NCBI GenBank assembly: GCA_902826215.1
Contig: CADEDY010000004.1
Location: 1 to 64,000 of the forward strand
DNA: 64,000 bases
DNA from: an uncultured Bacteroidota bacterium
Lineage (GTDB): Bacteria > Bacteroidota > Bacteroidia > Flavobacteriales_F > PHOS-HE28
Reading direction: 5' to 3'
Of the stretch, positions 31,268-42,021 are shown in pieces. The notes under the pieces are model-generated. The model was not told the DNA's origin, ran no database searches, and saw only the letters and a list, made by a program, of their open reading frames with translations. The position numbers and the translations under genes were made by a program. The number at the start of each line of letters is the position of its first letter. The first letter of the stretch is position 1.

Positions 31268-31879
31268 CTACATACGATCCAGGGTCATGTCGTACTCTGT
31301 GATCATCTTGCGCATGTTGATCAGGGCATACCGCATACGGCCCAGAGCGGTGTTGATGCTCACCTCGGTGTGTTCCGAGATCTCCTTGAAGCTCATTCCA
31401 AGGTAGGTCCGCATCATCACCACTTGGCGCTGCTCGTCCGGCAAGTGATCGATCAGCTTGCGGACATCCGCATCGATCTGCACGTTCACCAATTGCTGCT
31501 CCACGTTCTTTCCAGGCTGGGCGATCGTGGCGAACACATCATGGTCCTCGTTGCTTCGCACGGTGGGCATCTTCTTGACCCTGCGGAAATGATCGATCAC
31601 CAGATTATGGGCGATGCGCATGACCCATGGCAGGAATTTGCCTTCCTCGTTGTACCTACCACTCTTCAGGGTGTTCACCACCTTGATGAAGGTATCCTGG
31701 AAGATGTCCTCGGTCAACTCCCTGTCGCGCACCAACAGGAAGATGTGGGACCATACCTTGCGTTTGTGACGACCGAGCAACCGCTCGAACGCCTTTTCGT
31801 TGCCCTTAAGATAATCGTCGACCAGTTCTTGGTCGTTGCGCACCCCTGCCTTGGCAGGACTTGAAGTCTTTGATAGCAT
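31268..31879 (-). CDS. ECF-type RNA polymerase sigma factor
   Basis: 203 residues. Region 2 is AFERLLGRHKRKVWSHIFLLVRDRELTEDIFQDTFIKVV (with the -10-recognising part in WVMRIAHNLVIDHFRR). Region 4 is LPDEQRQVVMMRTYLGMSFKEISEHTEVSINTALGRMRYALINMRK, a helix-turn-helix. There is no region 1.1 or 3, so it is an ECF/sigma-24-type factor. No anti-sigma gene is adjacent. Divergent from uvrA across a 156-bp or longer gap that shows only the uvrA promoter-like box. Confidence 0.92.
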   Translation of the reverse strand: MLSKTSSPAKAGVRNDQELVDDYLKGNEKAFERLLGRHKRKVWSHIFLLVRDRELTEDIFQDTFIKVVNTLKSGRYNEEGKFLPWVMRIAHNLVIDHFRRVKKMPTVRSNEDHDVFATIAQPGKNVEQQLVNVQIDADVRKLIDHLPDEQRQVVMMRTYLGMSFKEISEHTEVSINTALGRMRYALINMRKMITEYDMTLDRM

Positions 31880-32109
31880 GGCCTTCCCTTTTAGGTCCGT
31901 GGATCGGAGCGAAAACTGATAGGGTATAGGTCCTTGCTATGCTGGGTGTGTTTTGGTTCTTGGAGCGAACGGCACCATGGCCGTTGGTGTTCAGACGTAG
32001 TTGGAGGTGGAAACGTTGCCTCTTGACCGGTTATTGTGTTCAGACTGCAAAATTTCCTTGTCCGCCTTCCAAAGATAGGTTCTTCGTCATTCCCGGGCTT
32101 ACCGTTACC

Positions 32110-32117
32110 TAATTTCG
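32110..32117 (+). promoter_or_regulatory. Possible -7 box of uvrA
   Basis: TAATTTCG, 8 nt before an in-frame TTG at 32126 and 47 nt before another at 32165. Confidence 0.35.
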
Positions 32118-32125
32118 CGCCGCCT

Positions 32126-34987
32126 TTGCCTGCCCCTACCCACACCGATCCAGTTGCTGGTGCCTTGAATGGCTCCAGCGCCCCCTTGAAAGGCCCGCAC
32201 GGCGGTCTTATTCGAGTACAGGGAGCGCGCGTCCACAATCTGAAAAACATCAGCGTCGACATTCCGCGTGGTCGTTTGGTGGTGGTCACCGGATTGAGCG
32301 GTAGCGGAAAGAGCAGCTTGGCCTTCGACACGCTCTATGCAGAAGGGCAGCGCCGGTATGTGGAGAGCTTGAGCAGCTATGCACGCCAGTTCATGGGCCG
32401 GTTGGAAAAGCCGGATGTTGACCGCATCATCGGCATCAGCCCGGCCATCGCCATCGAACAGAAGGTGATGACCAGCAACCCGCGCAGCACCGTGGGCACC
32501 AGCACCGAGGTGTACGACCACCTGAAACTCCTCTTTGCCCGCGCTGGTCACACGATCTCGCCGTCGAGTGGCGACGAGGTGAAGCGCAATACCATTGAAG
32601 ATGTCGTCGCCGGGATGCGCACCTTTCCAGAAGGCAGCATCGTCCTCCTCCTCGCTCCTATCCGCTTGCCGGAAGGCCGCGGGCTGAAAGAGCACTTCGA
32701 CATCCTTCAGCAACAAGGCTATGCGCGGGTCCACGACGGAACGGAGGTGCACCGCATCGATGACCTGCTGACCCAGAAGAAGGCATTGAAAGGGACCTGG
32801 TTCCTTGTGATGGATCGCCTGACCGTAACTTCAAGTGATACCGAGAACGACAGCCGTGCCGCCGACAGTGCAGAGACGGGGTTCTTTGAAGGCCAAGGTG
32901 AAGTGATCCTGTTGGGTGAGGATGCCAAAGGGAAGCCACGACAAATGGGCTTCAGCGACAAGTTCGAGCTGGACGGCATCACCTTCGAGGAGCCGAGCCC
33001 GAACCTCTTCAGCTTCAACGACCCGGTAGGCGCTTGCCCGAAATGCGAAGGGTATGGCAACGTCATCGGGATCGACCGCGATCTCGTGATACCGGACAAA
33101 AGTGTAAGCGTCTTCGATGAGGCCGTGGCTCCTTGGCGTGGCGAGAAGCTCAGCGAATGGAAGGACCATTTCATCCGGGACTGCGCACGCTATGACTTCC
33201 CGATCCACCGAGCGATCCGGGACCTCAGCCCCGAGCAACTGGACCTGCTCTGGAAAGGTGGGAAAGGCCTTGCCGGCATCGACCGCTTCTTCCAATATGT
33301 GGAAGAGAAGAGCTACAAGATCCAATACCGGGTGCTCGGCAGCCGCTACCGTGGCAAGACGACATGTCCGGTCTGCAACGGCAGTCGACTGAAGCCTGAG
33401 GCACGTTACGTGAAAGTGGGCGGCAGGGACATCACCGAGTTGGCAAGTCTCCCGATCGCACAATGCCTTGATTTCTTCCTGACCTTGGAATTGAGCGAGA
33501 GCGATCAACGCATCGCGAACCGCTTATTGAAGGAGATCCGGAACCGCCTGCAATACTTGGTGGATGTCGGAGTCGGGTACCTCACCTTGGCGCGACGAAG
33601 CAATACCTTAAGCGGTGGAGAAACGCAACGCATCGATCTGGCCACTTCGCTCGGCAGTAGTTTGGTAGGCAGCTTGTACATCCTGGATGAACCGAGCATC
33701 GGCCTGCACCCGCGTGACACCCTTCGCTTGATCGAGGTCTTGAAGAAACTGCGCGACCTGGGTAACACCGTGATTGTGGTGGAACACGATGAAGAAGTGA
33801 TGCGCGCTGCCGACCACATCATCGACATGGGCCCGATGGCGGGATCCCAAGGCGGTGAGGTCGTCTTCAGTGGCAACCACGAAGCTTTGTTGCAGAGCGA
33901 CAGCCTCACCGCACGCTACCTCACAGGTCGGGAGATCATTCCGAAACCGACGCGACGCAGAACGGTGAAGGACAAGTTGATCCTGCGCGGCGCACGTGAG
34001 CACAACTTGAAGGACATCGATGTGGCCTTCCCGTTGCACATGCTGACGGTCGTTACCGGCGTTAGTGGAAGCGGCAAGACCACCTTGGTGAAACGCATCC
34101 TCTACCCTGCCCTCAAACGCGAACTGGAAGGTTTCAGCGAGCGACCAGGAGAACATCGTTCACTGGAAGGAGACATCCATCGCATCAAAGCGGTGGAGAT
34201 GGTCGATCAGAATCCCATCGGGCGCAGTTCGCGGAGCAACCCGGTCACCTATGTGAAAGCGTGGGACGAGATCCGACAGTTGTACAGTGAGGTGGACATC
34301 TCGAAAATGCGTGGTTACCGTCCCGCATTCTTCAGCTTCAACGTGGACGGTGGACGCTGTGAAGTGTGCCAAGGCGAAGGCCAAGTGCACATCGAAATGC
34401 AGTTCATGGCAGATATCAGTCTGACCTGTGAGGCGTGTCACGGCAAACGCTTCAAGGAAGAGATCCTGGACGTGAAGGTGGGTGGAAAAGACGTAGCGGA
34501 AGTGCTAGACATGACCGTGGATGACGGCATCACTTTCTTCATGGAACAAGCCAAGACCTCGACCGCATGCCAACGCGTGGTGAACAAACTGCTCCCCTTG
34601 AAAGAGACCGGCCTAGGCTATGTGAAACTGGGCCAGAGCAGCAGCACGCTATCGGGTGGTGAAGCACAGCGGATCAAACTGGCGAGTTTCCTGACCAAGG
34701 GACAAGAAGAAAAGCCGACGCTCTTCATCTTCGACGAGCCTACAACGGGTCTGCACTTCCACGACATCGCCAAGCTGTTGAAGGCCTTCAACATGCTCAT
34801 CGACAATGGACACAGTGTTCTTGTGATCGAGCACAACACCGAGGTGATCGAACGCGCAGACCACTTGATCGACCTCGGTCCAGAAGGAGGTGATGGCGGC
34901 GGAACGGTGCTGTATGAAGGGCCACCGGAAGGTATCTCGGCCGTGAGAGCTTCCTATACCGGGCAGCACTTGGCAGCGATCCGCTGA
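32126..34987 (+). CDS. uvrA: Excinuclease ABC subunit A
   Basis: About 953 residues. Two ABC ATPase halves: Walker [10 protein letters not shown] and GVSGSGKTT, signatures LSGGETQRI and LSGGEAQRI, Walker [16 protein letters not shown] and [15 protein letters not shown]. Zinc modules: CPKCEGYGN ... CPVCNGSR and CEVCQGEGQ ... CEACHGKR. It finds bulky DNA lesions with UvrB in nucleotide-excision repair. No in-frame ATG precedes the conserved domain: the candidates are GTG 32036, TTG 32126 and TTG 32165, so the start is uncertain; 32126 is chosen for its distance to the promoter-like box. Confidence 0.95.
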   Translation: MPAPTHTDPVAGALNGSSAPLKGPHGGLIRVQGARVHNLKNISVDIPRGRLVVVTGLSGSGKSSLAFDTLYAEGQRRYVESLSSYARQFMGRLEKPDVDRIIGISPAIAIEQKVMTSNPRSTVGTSTEVYDHLKLLFARAGHTISPSSGDEVKRNTIEDVVAGMRTFPEGSIVLLLAPIRLPEGRGLKEHFDILQQQGYARVHDGTEVHRIDDLLTQKKALKGTWFLVMDRLTVTSSDTENDSRAADSAETGFFEGQGEVILLGEDAKGKPRQMGFSDKFELDGITFEEPSPNLFSFNDPVGACPKCEGYGNVIGIDRDLVIPDKSVSVFDEAVAPWRGEKLSEWKDHFIRDCARYDFPIHRAIRDLSPEQLDLLWKGGKGLAGIDRFFQYVEEKSYKIQYRVLGSRYRGKTTCPVCNGSRLKPEARYVKVGGRDITELASLPIAQCLDFFLTLELSESDQRIANRLLKEIRNRLQYLVDVGVGYLTLARRSNTLSGGETQRIDLATSLGSSLVGSLYILDEPSIGLHPRDTLRLIEVLKKLRDLGNTVIVVEHDEEVMRAADHIIDMGPMAGSQGGEVVFSGNHEALLQSDSLTARYLTGREIIPKPTRRRTVKDKLILRGAREHNLKDIDVAFPLHMLTVVTGVSGSGKTTLVKRILYPALKRELEGFSERPGEHRSLEGDIHRIKAVEMVDQNPIGRSSRSNPVTYVKAWDEIRQLYSEVDISKMRGYRPAFFSFNVDGGRCEVCQGEGQVHIEMQFMADISLTCEACHGKRFKEEILDVKVGGKDVAEVLDMTVDDGITFFMEQAKTSTACQRVVNKLLPLKETGLGYVKLGQSSSTLSGGEAQRIKLASFLTKGQEEKPTLFIFDEPTTGLHFHDIAKLLKAFNMLIDNGHSVLVIEHNTEVIERADHLIDLGPEGGDGGGTVLYEGPPEGISAVRASYTGQHLAAIR

Positions 34988-34988
34988 A

Positions 34989-37900
34989 CTACCGCAGCAG
35001 GGTAACGTGTCCCGTGAAGTTGGTCCCCGGCTTCTCCGAGCACCTATCCTTCATATCGATGATGTAGTAGTAGGTGCCGGCCGGGACTGCATTCGACAGG
35101 GCATTGTCCAACCCGCCGTTCCACCCTTTGCTGGAGGAAACGGTCTCGTACATCTTCAATCCCCAGCGATCGTACACCTGCATGCGGAAATCATCGATCG
35201 CCAAGCCGATGACCTGGAAGGTGTCGTTCTTCCCATCGCCATTCGGCGAGAAGACGTTCGGAATGATGGCAGCACCTTGGCCTGGTTCAGCGATCAGCAC
35301 GGTAACGGTGTCGGTGACCGGGCAGCCCAAGCCATCGATACCCACGAAGGTGTAGGTGCCGGCAATATCCACTGTGATCGAAGGCGTTGTGGCACCCGTG
35401 TTCCAAAGGATGGACTGCACGGTGTAATCCGGGCCGATGGTCGAAGTCGCTTGTGAACAGGTGACGACATCAGGGATCAGCGCATGGACAGGTATGCTCT
35501 CCACGACGATGGTTCCGTCACCGGTGCAGTAGCCTTCGGTGACCGTTACATCATACGCGCCGGGTTGCGTTACGGAGATCACTTGTGTTGTCGCGCCAGT
35601 GGACCAGAGGTACGAATCGTATCCGGTGCCGGCATCGATCAACGCGCTCGTCCCATTGCATATGGCCACAGGTGTTGCGGGTGAAAAGTCGATCGTTGCA
35701 GGAACCAAGGTGATGGTCTGCGTTGTGAACACGGTATCCACACACACCGGATCCACGACACCCAAAGTGATCTCGTATGCACCTGCTTCGTCGTACGGAT
35801 GCACAGGATCCGCTTCCGTGCTTCCCGTGCCATCCCCGAAATCCCAGATGTACTGGGTACTACCTGTGCTATTGTTCACGAGGTCCACACTGTAGCCATT
35901 GCAATCCGCCGAAGGTCGAGGGTCGAACTGTGCTAGGATCAAAGAGGAATTGACCACGTTGACCGTCGCGAACGCGGTATCACTTCCGTTGCACGAGGCG
36001 ATGTCACTACCAATGAGCATGACCTCGTAACTACCAACAGCCCCATATAGGTGCGAAACGTTGACACCTTCTTCCGGCGTGCTTCCATCACCGAAATCCC
36101 ACGTGTACACTTCTGCATTCCCTTCAGCGGTGAAGGCGAACGGTCGGTCGAGACAAGCGATCAGATCCGTGGCATCCACGTCGATGAAGGCCTGCACCCC
36201 TTGTTCGAAATTGATCTTGAAAACACCGAGGTTGCAGTTCTGCCCCATATCGGTGCTGCTCCACGCGCCAGGCGTAGTTGGAAATGTTCCGGAGCATCCG
36301 GCACAAACAGCTTGGTACACGATCCCATCCTTATCGAAGCGCGAGGTTCCGCCATCCACGTGCTCGGCGGAAGACCCACCGAAGAAGGTCGCATAGGTCA
36401 ACGCGCTCGCGTCGGGTTCAAGCACGATCAGGTAGAAATCGCTTCCATCCGTGGTGGCTTGATGCGCATCCGACGTCACCGGCAAACCGATGGTGCTGCT
36501 GACGGAAAGGCCTCCTCCAGCAGGATTGGTCGACCCGGCCCACCCACTGAAATAGATCTGCCCGCAAACACTGACAAGGAATGCAGAGGGCGAAATGTTC
36601 TCGTTGCCCGTTCCACCAATACGTGTCGACCACGGCGAAGAAGAAAGGTCCGGTGTGAATTTCTGGATGAACTGCGAAGCTTGCGGGTTCGCATAAACGC
36701 CCGGCGTAACCGGAAAGGCTCCTGTGGTCTGACCAACAACATAAACTTGATCGTCGAGGTCCAGCTGGATGAAATAGCCCTGATCGAAAGAACTCGTTCC
36801 GACGTAGGTGGAACTCAACAATTGCTCTCCGGTCTCGTCCAAACGGATGATGTAACCGTCCACACCACCGTTGCTATTGAGGGCGTAGGGTGCACCGTTC
36901 ATCAAGAGGTCATTGCTCTGCGTGCCTCCGGTCATGTACACATCGCCGTTGGACGCGACTTGCACACCCAACCCTGCATCCAACGAGCTACCTCCATAAT
37001 AGGTCGCAAAGAGCATGTTGCTCAAAGTAGGATCCATGCGGAAGAGGTATGCATCCAACAGGCCGCCGAAGAAATCCTGCGGCGCCGCAGGCGTGGTGAA
37101 CATATCTGGACTTGCCGTGCTCATCGCCACGATCGGGCGTTCCAAGGCATCCATGATGATCTCTCCCCGGAACGGGTCACCATAATTCCGCAGAAGCGGA
37201 GCACTCTGATTCAGTCCATCGTTGCCTGAGCCACCGACGTACGTTGCACCGATCAAGTCGGTCGCCCCCGCATTGAAATGAGCCACTACCGCATCGGACC
37301 CCGTGCTATAGGTGAACCCGTAGGATCCTGCAAAAGGAGGAGTCGTTCCGCCACCGAAGCTGTCGTCGAAGCATCCCGCAGTGGTCGGAATGTTCGTAGA
37401 ACCCGTGGTGCCCAACACGTAGAGTTCTCCAGCAGCGCTCACGACCATACTGTGCGGTACTTCATTCCCGGAGCCACCGTAGTAAGTACTCCAAACCAGG
37501 GCCGTACCATCGGGTGTGAATTTGGTGATCCCCATGTCGGTACCTGTGCCGTTGTGATCAGGTTGCACTACACCAAGGGTGGTGGGGTAACCAATACCGA
37601 ATACAGTACCAGCGCCATACAAATGACCTTCCTCATCATAGGTGGCGGTAGTGCCGAAATTGTCCGCACTGCTTCCGCTATAGGTGCAAAAGGTCACCAC
37701 CGGATCGATCACCAGCGGATAACGCGGATCATGGCCACTGGGGAATGTGTAGGATACCCGAGCGCCTTCCACTTTGTAGAAGACCGCGATCGGTTCCTGT
37801 CGACCGTGGATCTCCTGCCACGCCACCGGCCTTTGCTCAACCACTTCGCCAGCGGAGGTCCGGATACGAAGGATGCCGAGATCAGAGACGAGTTCATCCT

Positions 37901-38426
37901 GCCCCTCGAAAGCCAAGGCGATAACGGAAGGATCCGCGCCGGGCGCCACCACCCAATCGTACTTCAATCCGTTGGCCCCGGAAATGGACAGGTCGATCCC
38001 CGGATAGACTTCTTCCAGTTCAACGCCACCATGGACCGGAACGCCGCCGGCCCACTTCTTCGGATCATTACCTAAGAAGTAGTTCGCGTAGTGCTTCAGT
38101 GTCTTCGCACCATGGTGGGCCTGGGCCGAGCCACCGACGAACCGGACCCGATAAGCGTGCATGCGCAAAGGATCCGCAACGGCGTCTGGTCGACCGTGCA
38201 CGCTGCGCTCCCCGCCCGACATCAGCACATGGGTGAAGGCATTGTTCTCCAAAAAGACCGCACCGCCCGGCGTATTGGCACGGTATAACACCTGTTGCGG
38301 CCATTGACCACGATTGGCGTGGAACTGCACCAACGGTGCAGCCGATCCGGCGGATCCACTGGGCTCGTGGGCGATTGCGGAGATGGAAAGCACGAAAAGG
38401 AACAGGAATGGCACTGATCGCTTCAT
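34989..38426 (-). CDS. Giant SBBP/PKD surface protein with T9SS type B sorting domain, paralogue 1
   Basis: 1145 residues. A signal peptide (MKRSVPFLFLFVLSISAIA) is followed by an N-terminal domain (FHANRGQWPQQVLYRANTPGG ... HAYRVRFVGG) common to SBBP proteins, then many beta-propeller (SBBP) repeats of the type TYYGGSGNE/DxxxS, two PKD domains (YTWDFGDGSTPEEGVNVSHLY and YIWDFGDGTGSTEADPVHPY), Ig-like repeats, and a CHU_C type B sorting tail (IIPNVFSPNGDGKNDTFQV ... FTGHVTLLR). Probably a cell-surface or gliding-associated adhesin. First of three tandem paralogues. Confidence 0.9.
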   Translation of the reverse strand: MKRSVPFLFLFVLSISAIAHEPSGSAGSAAPLVQFHANRGQWPQQVLYRANTPGGAVFLENNAFTHVLMSGGERSVHGRPDAVADPLRMHAYRVRFVGGSAQAHHGAKTLKHYANYFLGNDPKKWAGGVPVHGGVELEEVYPGIDLSISGANGLKYDWVVAPGADPSVIALAFEGQDELVSDLGILRIRTSAGEVVEQRPVAWQEIHGRQEPIAVFYKVEGARVSYTFPSGHDPRYPLVIDPVVTFCTYSGSSADNFGTTATYDEEGHLYGAGTVFGIGYPTTLGVVQPDHNGTGTDMGITKFTPDGTALVWSTYYGGSGNEVPHSMVVSAAGELYVLGTTGSTNIPTTAGCFDDSFGGGTTPPFAGSYGFTYSTGSDAVVAHFNAGATDLIGATYVGGSGNDGLNQSAPLLRNYGDPFRGEIIMDALERPIVAMSTASPDMFTTPAAPQDFFGGLLDAYLFRMDPTLSNMLFATYYGGSSLDAGLGVQVASNGDVYMTGGTQSNDLLMNGAPYALNSNGGVDGYIIRLDETGEQLLSSTYVGTSSFDQGYFIQLDLDDQVYVVGQTTGAFPVTPGVYANPQASQFIQKFTPDLSSSPWSTRIGGTGNENISPSAFLVSVCGQIYFSGWAGSTNPAGGGLSVSSTIGLPVTSDAHQATTDGSDFYLIVLEPDASALTYATFFGGSSAEHVDGGTSRFDKDGIVYQAVCAGCSGTFPTTPGAWSSTDMGQNCNLGVFKINFEQGVQAFIDVDATDLIACLDRPFAFTAEGNAEVYTWDFGDGSTPEEGVNVSHLYGAVGSYEVMLIGSDIASCNGSDTAFATVNVVNSSLILAQFDPRPSADCNGYSVDLVNNSTGSTQYIWDFGDGTGSTEADPVHPYDEAGAYEITLGVVDPVCVDTVFTTQTITLVPATIDFSPATPVAICNGTSALIDAGTGYDSYLWSTGATTQVISVTQPGAYDVTVTEGYCTGDGTIVVESIPVHALIPDVVTCSQATSTIGPDYTVQSILWNTGATTPSITVDIAGTYTFVGIDGLGCPVTDTVTVLIAEPGQGAAIIPNVFSPNGDGKNDTFQVIGLAIDDFRMQVYDRWGLKMYETVSSSKGWNGGLDNALSNAVPAGTYYYIIDMKDRCSEKPGTNFTGHVTLLR

Positions 38427-38654
38427 CTTGTAAAGGGCTGGCTCGTATCGAATAGACGTTGTGCCAAGGTAACCGGTTGCACCCATCCATGGCGCTTCCA
38501 GCCACTTTGAGAACGCAAAAGCCCATGGCTCGTAGCCAAGCCCAAAGCGGCACTTGATATGGTCGCCAATTGATGGGTCCGATCCACTCCTCCATCGACT
38601 GTGGAAGCTCTGACGCAAAGCCACAAGCATTCGCGCAGCAGGAAAGTCGATCAA

Positions 38655-41600
38655 CTAGCGCAGCAAGGTCACATGCCCGGTCTTTGTCGTGGCTTGATCA
38701 TCGGCACAGCGGTCGCGGAAATCGATGATGTAGTAGTAGGTACCTTCTGGCACTGCCGCCGCGGTGGCGTTATCCAAACCACCGTTCCAGCCGTTGCTGA
38801 TCCGCGTGGTCTCGAACATCTTCAATCCCCAACGATCATACACCTGCATTCGGAAATCAAGCAGTCCTTCCCCATCCACTTGGAACCGATCGTTCTTGTT
38901 GTCGCCATTCGGTGTGAAGACGTTGGGAATGAAGCCTGGCAGCGTGGCATCCGGCAAGCGCATCACTTCGACCGTATCCCGGAAGGTGCAGCCTTGTTCA
39001 TCCACGGCGACGAAGGAGTACGTACCTGTTTCCTCTACTTGGATCGCCGTGGTGGAGCTTCCTGTACTCCAAAGGATCTCCGTGACAGGCACGCCGGGCA
39101 CCAATGAAAGTTCGCCTCTTGGACAGATCACTTGATCAGGAAGAGGCTCTGGAGAAGGAACCAAGAGCACATCGACGGAATCCTGCGCGACACAGAAGCC
39201 ATCCGTTACCACAACGGTGTAAACTCCTGGAGTGGATACCGTGATCGCTGGCACTTGTGCATTCGTTGACCACAGATACGTATCATATCCCGCTCCAGCT
39301 GAAACCTGCACGGTTCCACCCGGACACATGAACGCAGGTGATGCAAGTTCGAATGGTATCGATGGCACGGTGAACGTGACCGGCACGGAGACATCCGTCG
39401 AATCCACACAGAACGTATTGAGTGCCTCCAAGTAAACGGTGTAGGTCCCCGGGCCAGCGTATTCATGTGTGGGCGCCGCTGCATTGGAGGTGGTGTTGTC
39501 ACCGAAATCCCAACTGTATTGAGTTGCTCCTACCGAGTTGTTCTCCAACTGGAGGAAATATCCATCACACGTACTCTGCGGGGTCGCCTCGAATGCTGCT
39601 AGCAATTCGTTCGGGTCGTACACGTTGAGGGTGATGTAGGTCGTATCCGCCAAGTTGCAGGCTCCAGGATCCGATCCTATCAAGGTGATGACATAGGCGC
39701 CGATCTGATCATAGGACACCGTGATCTGTTGACCGGTCTGGAGCGGTGAACCGTCGCCAAGATCCCATGTGAACTCCACTGCTTGACCGGTCGCGTTGAG
39801 TTCGAACGTTGCCGGTACACAACCGGTCAACGCATTGCTCGTGATGTTCGCTTGAACTCCAGCAGTCTCGAAGTCGATCTTGAATACAGCGATGTCCCAA
39901 GCGATCTGGTTGTTCGGCGCGAAAGCCCACGACGTGGATTGCATGCTTTGACCACCACTGCAAACGCCTTGATAGACCACCCCGTTCTTATCAAAACGGC
40001 TTGTACCGCCGTCTACGTGGCTACCCCCGTAATATGTGCCGAAAAGGATCCCCGTCAGATCCACATCGAATGAGGCCAAATAGAAGCTACCCGTGGTATA
40101 AAGTGCGTCAGGCGTGGTCGGTAGAGCACCGTTCGAGTTATAGCCTGAAATGTACACGTGGTCACAAACATCGACCAGGAACGCAACAGGAACAGCACTA
40201 CCCGGAATCATTGTTGTGACAGGAGCGTCGGATAGATCAGACAGGAACTTGGCCAAGAACAAGTTGCCATTTCCTGTTGAACCAAAGGTTCCTTCCGGGA
40301 ACACCCCCACTTCACCATCGGTCTGACCATATATCCAAACCCTGTCCTCACTATCAGTATCCAGGAAATATGGTCTATCAGATCCGGTAGTTCCGAAGAA
40401 CGAACCGTTGACCATGGATGTCAGATCAGCGCTCAATCGCACGATGTACCCATCACGCGCTCCACCTTGGAAGGATGTCTGAAATCCGCCAGAGGTCATT
40501 GGAAAATCACTACTTGCCGTTGCGCCGGTAACGAAGATCTCTCCGTTCTCGGCGACCCGGATCCCCATCGCATTATCGTCACTCGAGCCACCAAGGTAGC
40601 TGGATGCCAGTACATTGGAACAACTGGGATCAAGCTTGAAGACCACCCCATCCTGACCGCCGCCATGCATGGATTGAAAAGCACCTGACGTCGTCGGGAA
40701 GTCAGCCGAACTGCTGAAGCTCGCCACCAGAATGTTGTTCACGGCGTCGGTATAGACCTCTCCACGATACGCTTCACCGTAGTTCCCTCCCATGCTATTC
40801 GTTCCATCGGAGCCACTTCCTCCCACGAAGGTCGAGCCGATCAAACTTGATCCATCAGCCGCGATATGCACCACGGCGATATCCTGATCAGCCAAAGTTC
40901 CATCGAACGCACCATCGGTGATGGGGAAGTTGGTCGATGAAGTGGATGCGAGAACCACAAGCTCCGACAAGGAATTCGCGATAAGGCTGTGGGGATTCTC
41001 TCCATTGCTACCACCCAAGTACGCAGCCCAGATCAATTCGCTTCCATCCGGGTTGTACTTGCTCAGGGAAATGTCCGTACCACCGCCACCCATGCTGGTC
41101 TGGAATGCGCCGACCGTAGCCGGATAGGTCGGGCCGAAGTTGCGACCTGCCGAGTAGATGTGCCCTTGATCATCGTAAGCCGCACAGTGACCGTAGTTAC
41201 TCGCACCAGTTGCTCCTGAATAGGTGCCGGCCACCAATACAGGATCGATCACGACAGGTCGGTTCTTGTCGAATCCATTCGGAAAAGCGAACCGAACCGT
41301 GGATCCCTCCAGAACGAATCGACAGGCTATCGGACCACCAATTTCATCACCGTAAAAGGCTACCGGTGCAAGCTCTGTGACATCCCCTACGGAGGTTTTC
41401 ATGAGCAGTTCTCCAGCCTCGTTGATGGACATGCCCATCAGACCGTCGTAGGCCAATGCCACCAGCTTCTCGTTGGCACCCGGAGCAATAAGTACATCGT
41501 ATTTGAAGTTACCCCCAACAAGGCTCAAGGCTACATCGATCCCGGGCCAAACGCTTGCTTGGTGAACCTTTCCGAAAACCCCGACGTGCCCCTTCCAGGA

Positions 41601-41987
41601 TCGGCTATCATTCCCCAAGAAATAGTTGTGGTAGAATGCTGCTTTGTCCAAGCCCTTGGGAGCCTCACCTGCACCCCCAACGAAGCGCATGCGCCAAGCA
41701 TGACCGTTGAACTGCAATGTGCGCTTCTCTTCGGCAGTGAGCGTGGCGAAATCGTGCATGCGATCCGCAGCGCTTGCTTCCAGCTTGGACCAAGCCCAAC
41801 CGTTGTTCTCCAGAAAAAGTGCGCCGCCGTTCACGTCAGCACGGAAACGCACTGGAGCGGGCCATTGCCCGAGATTCTCAATGAATGAGCCGCCGTGCTC
41901 TTGATGATCATGATCCGTATGACCAGTGGAAGCCGTTCCGCAGAATGGAACAAGCGTGGCAAGGGAGAACAGAAGCAGGTGTTTCAT
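38655..41987 (-). CDS. Giant SBBP/PKD surface protein with T9SS type B sorting domain, paralogue 2
   Basis: 1110 residues. Same architecture as its neighbours: signal peptide (MKHLLLFSLATLVPFCGTAS), SBBP N-terminal domain (FIENLGQWPAPVRFRADVNGG), propeller repeats (YLGGSNGENPHS, FVGGSGSDGTNS, YLGGSSDDNAMG, YYGGSHVDGGTS), PKD domains (FTWDLGDGSPLQTGQQITVSY, YSWDFGDNTTSNAAAPTHEY) and the CHU_C tail (FIPNVFTPNGDNKNDRFQV ... KTGHVTLLR). A His/Asp-rich stretch (HTDHDHQEHGG) follows the signal peptide. Separated from paralogue 3 by 34 bp and from paralogue 1 by 228 bp without further features. Confidence 0.9.
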   Translation of the reverse strand: MKHLLLFSLATLVPFCGTASTGHTDHDHQEHGGSFIENLGQWPAPVRFRADVNGGALFLENNGWAWSKLEASAADRMHDFATLTAEEKRTLQFNGHAWRMRFVGGAGEAPKGLDKAAFYHNYFLGNDSRSWKGHVGVFGKVHQASVWPGIDVALSLVGGNFKYDVLIAPGANEKLVALAYDGLMGMSINEAGELLMKTSVGDVTELAPVAFYGDEIGGPIACRFVLEGSTVRFAFPNGFDKNRPVVIDPVLVAGTYSGATGASNYGHCAAYDDQGHIYSAGRNFGPTYPATVGAFQTSMGGGGTDISLSKYNPDGSELIWAAYLGGSNGENPHSLIANSLSELVVLASTSSTNFPITDGAFDGTLADQDIAVVHIAADGSSLIGSTFVGGSGSDGTNSMGGNYGEAYRGEVYTDAVNNILVASFSSSADFPTTSGAFQSMHGGGQDGVVFKLDPSCSNVLASSYLGGSSDDNAMGIRVAENGEIFVTGATASSDFPMTSGGFQTSFQGGARDGYIVRLSADLTSMVNGSFFGTTGSDRPYFLDTDSEDRVWIYGQTDGEVGVFPEGTFGSTGNGNLFLAKFLSDLSDAPVTTMIPGSAVPVAFLVDVCDHVYISGYNSNGALPTTPDALYTTGSFYLASFDVDLTGILFGTYYGGSHVDGGTSRFDKNGVVYQGVCSGGQSMQSTSWAFAPNNQIAWDIAVFKIDFETAGVQANITSNALTGCVPATFELNATGQAVEFTWDLGDGSPLQTGQQITVSYDQIGAYVITLIGSDPGACNLADTTYITLNVYDPNELLAAFEATPQSTCDGYFLQLENNSVGATQYSWDFGDNTTSNAAAPTHEYAGPGTYTVYLEALNTFCVDSTDVSVPVTFTVPSIPFELASPAFMCPGGTVQVSAGAGYDTYLWSTNAQVPAITVSTPGVYTVVVTDGFCVAQDSVDVLLVPSPEPLPDQVICPRGELSLVPGVPVTEILWSTGSSTTAIQVEETGTYSFVAVDEQGCTFRDTVEVMRLPDATLPGFIPNVFTPNGDNKNDRFQVDGEGLLDFRMQVYDRWGLKMFETTRISNGWNGGLDNATAAAVPEGTYYYIIDFRDRCADDQATTKTGHVTLLR

Positions 41988-42021
41988 GGCAGAACTTCGG
42001 AGTGGATAAGCTCAAGATCGA

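Noticed and set aside
36051-37229. 392-codon open frame on the plus strand
   Set aside because: Antisense to SBBP paralogue 1, whose repeats and domains are clear; no domain in this frame.
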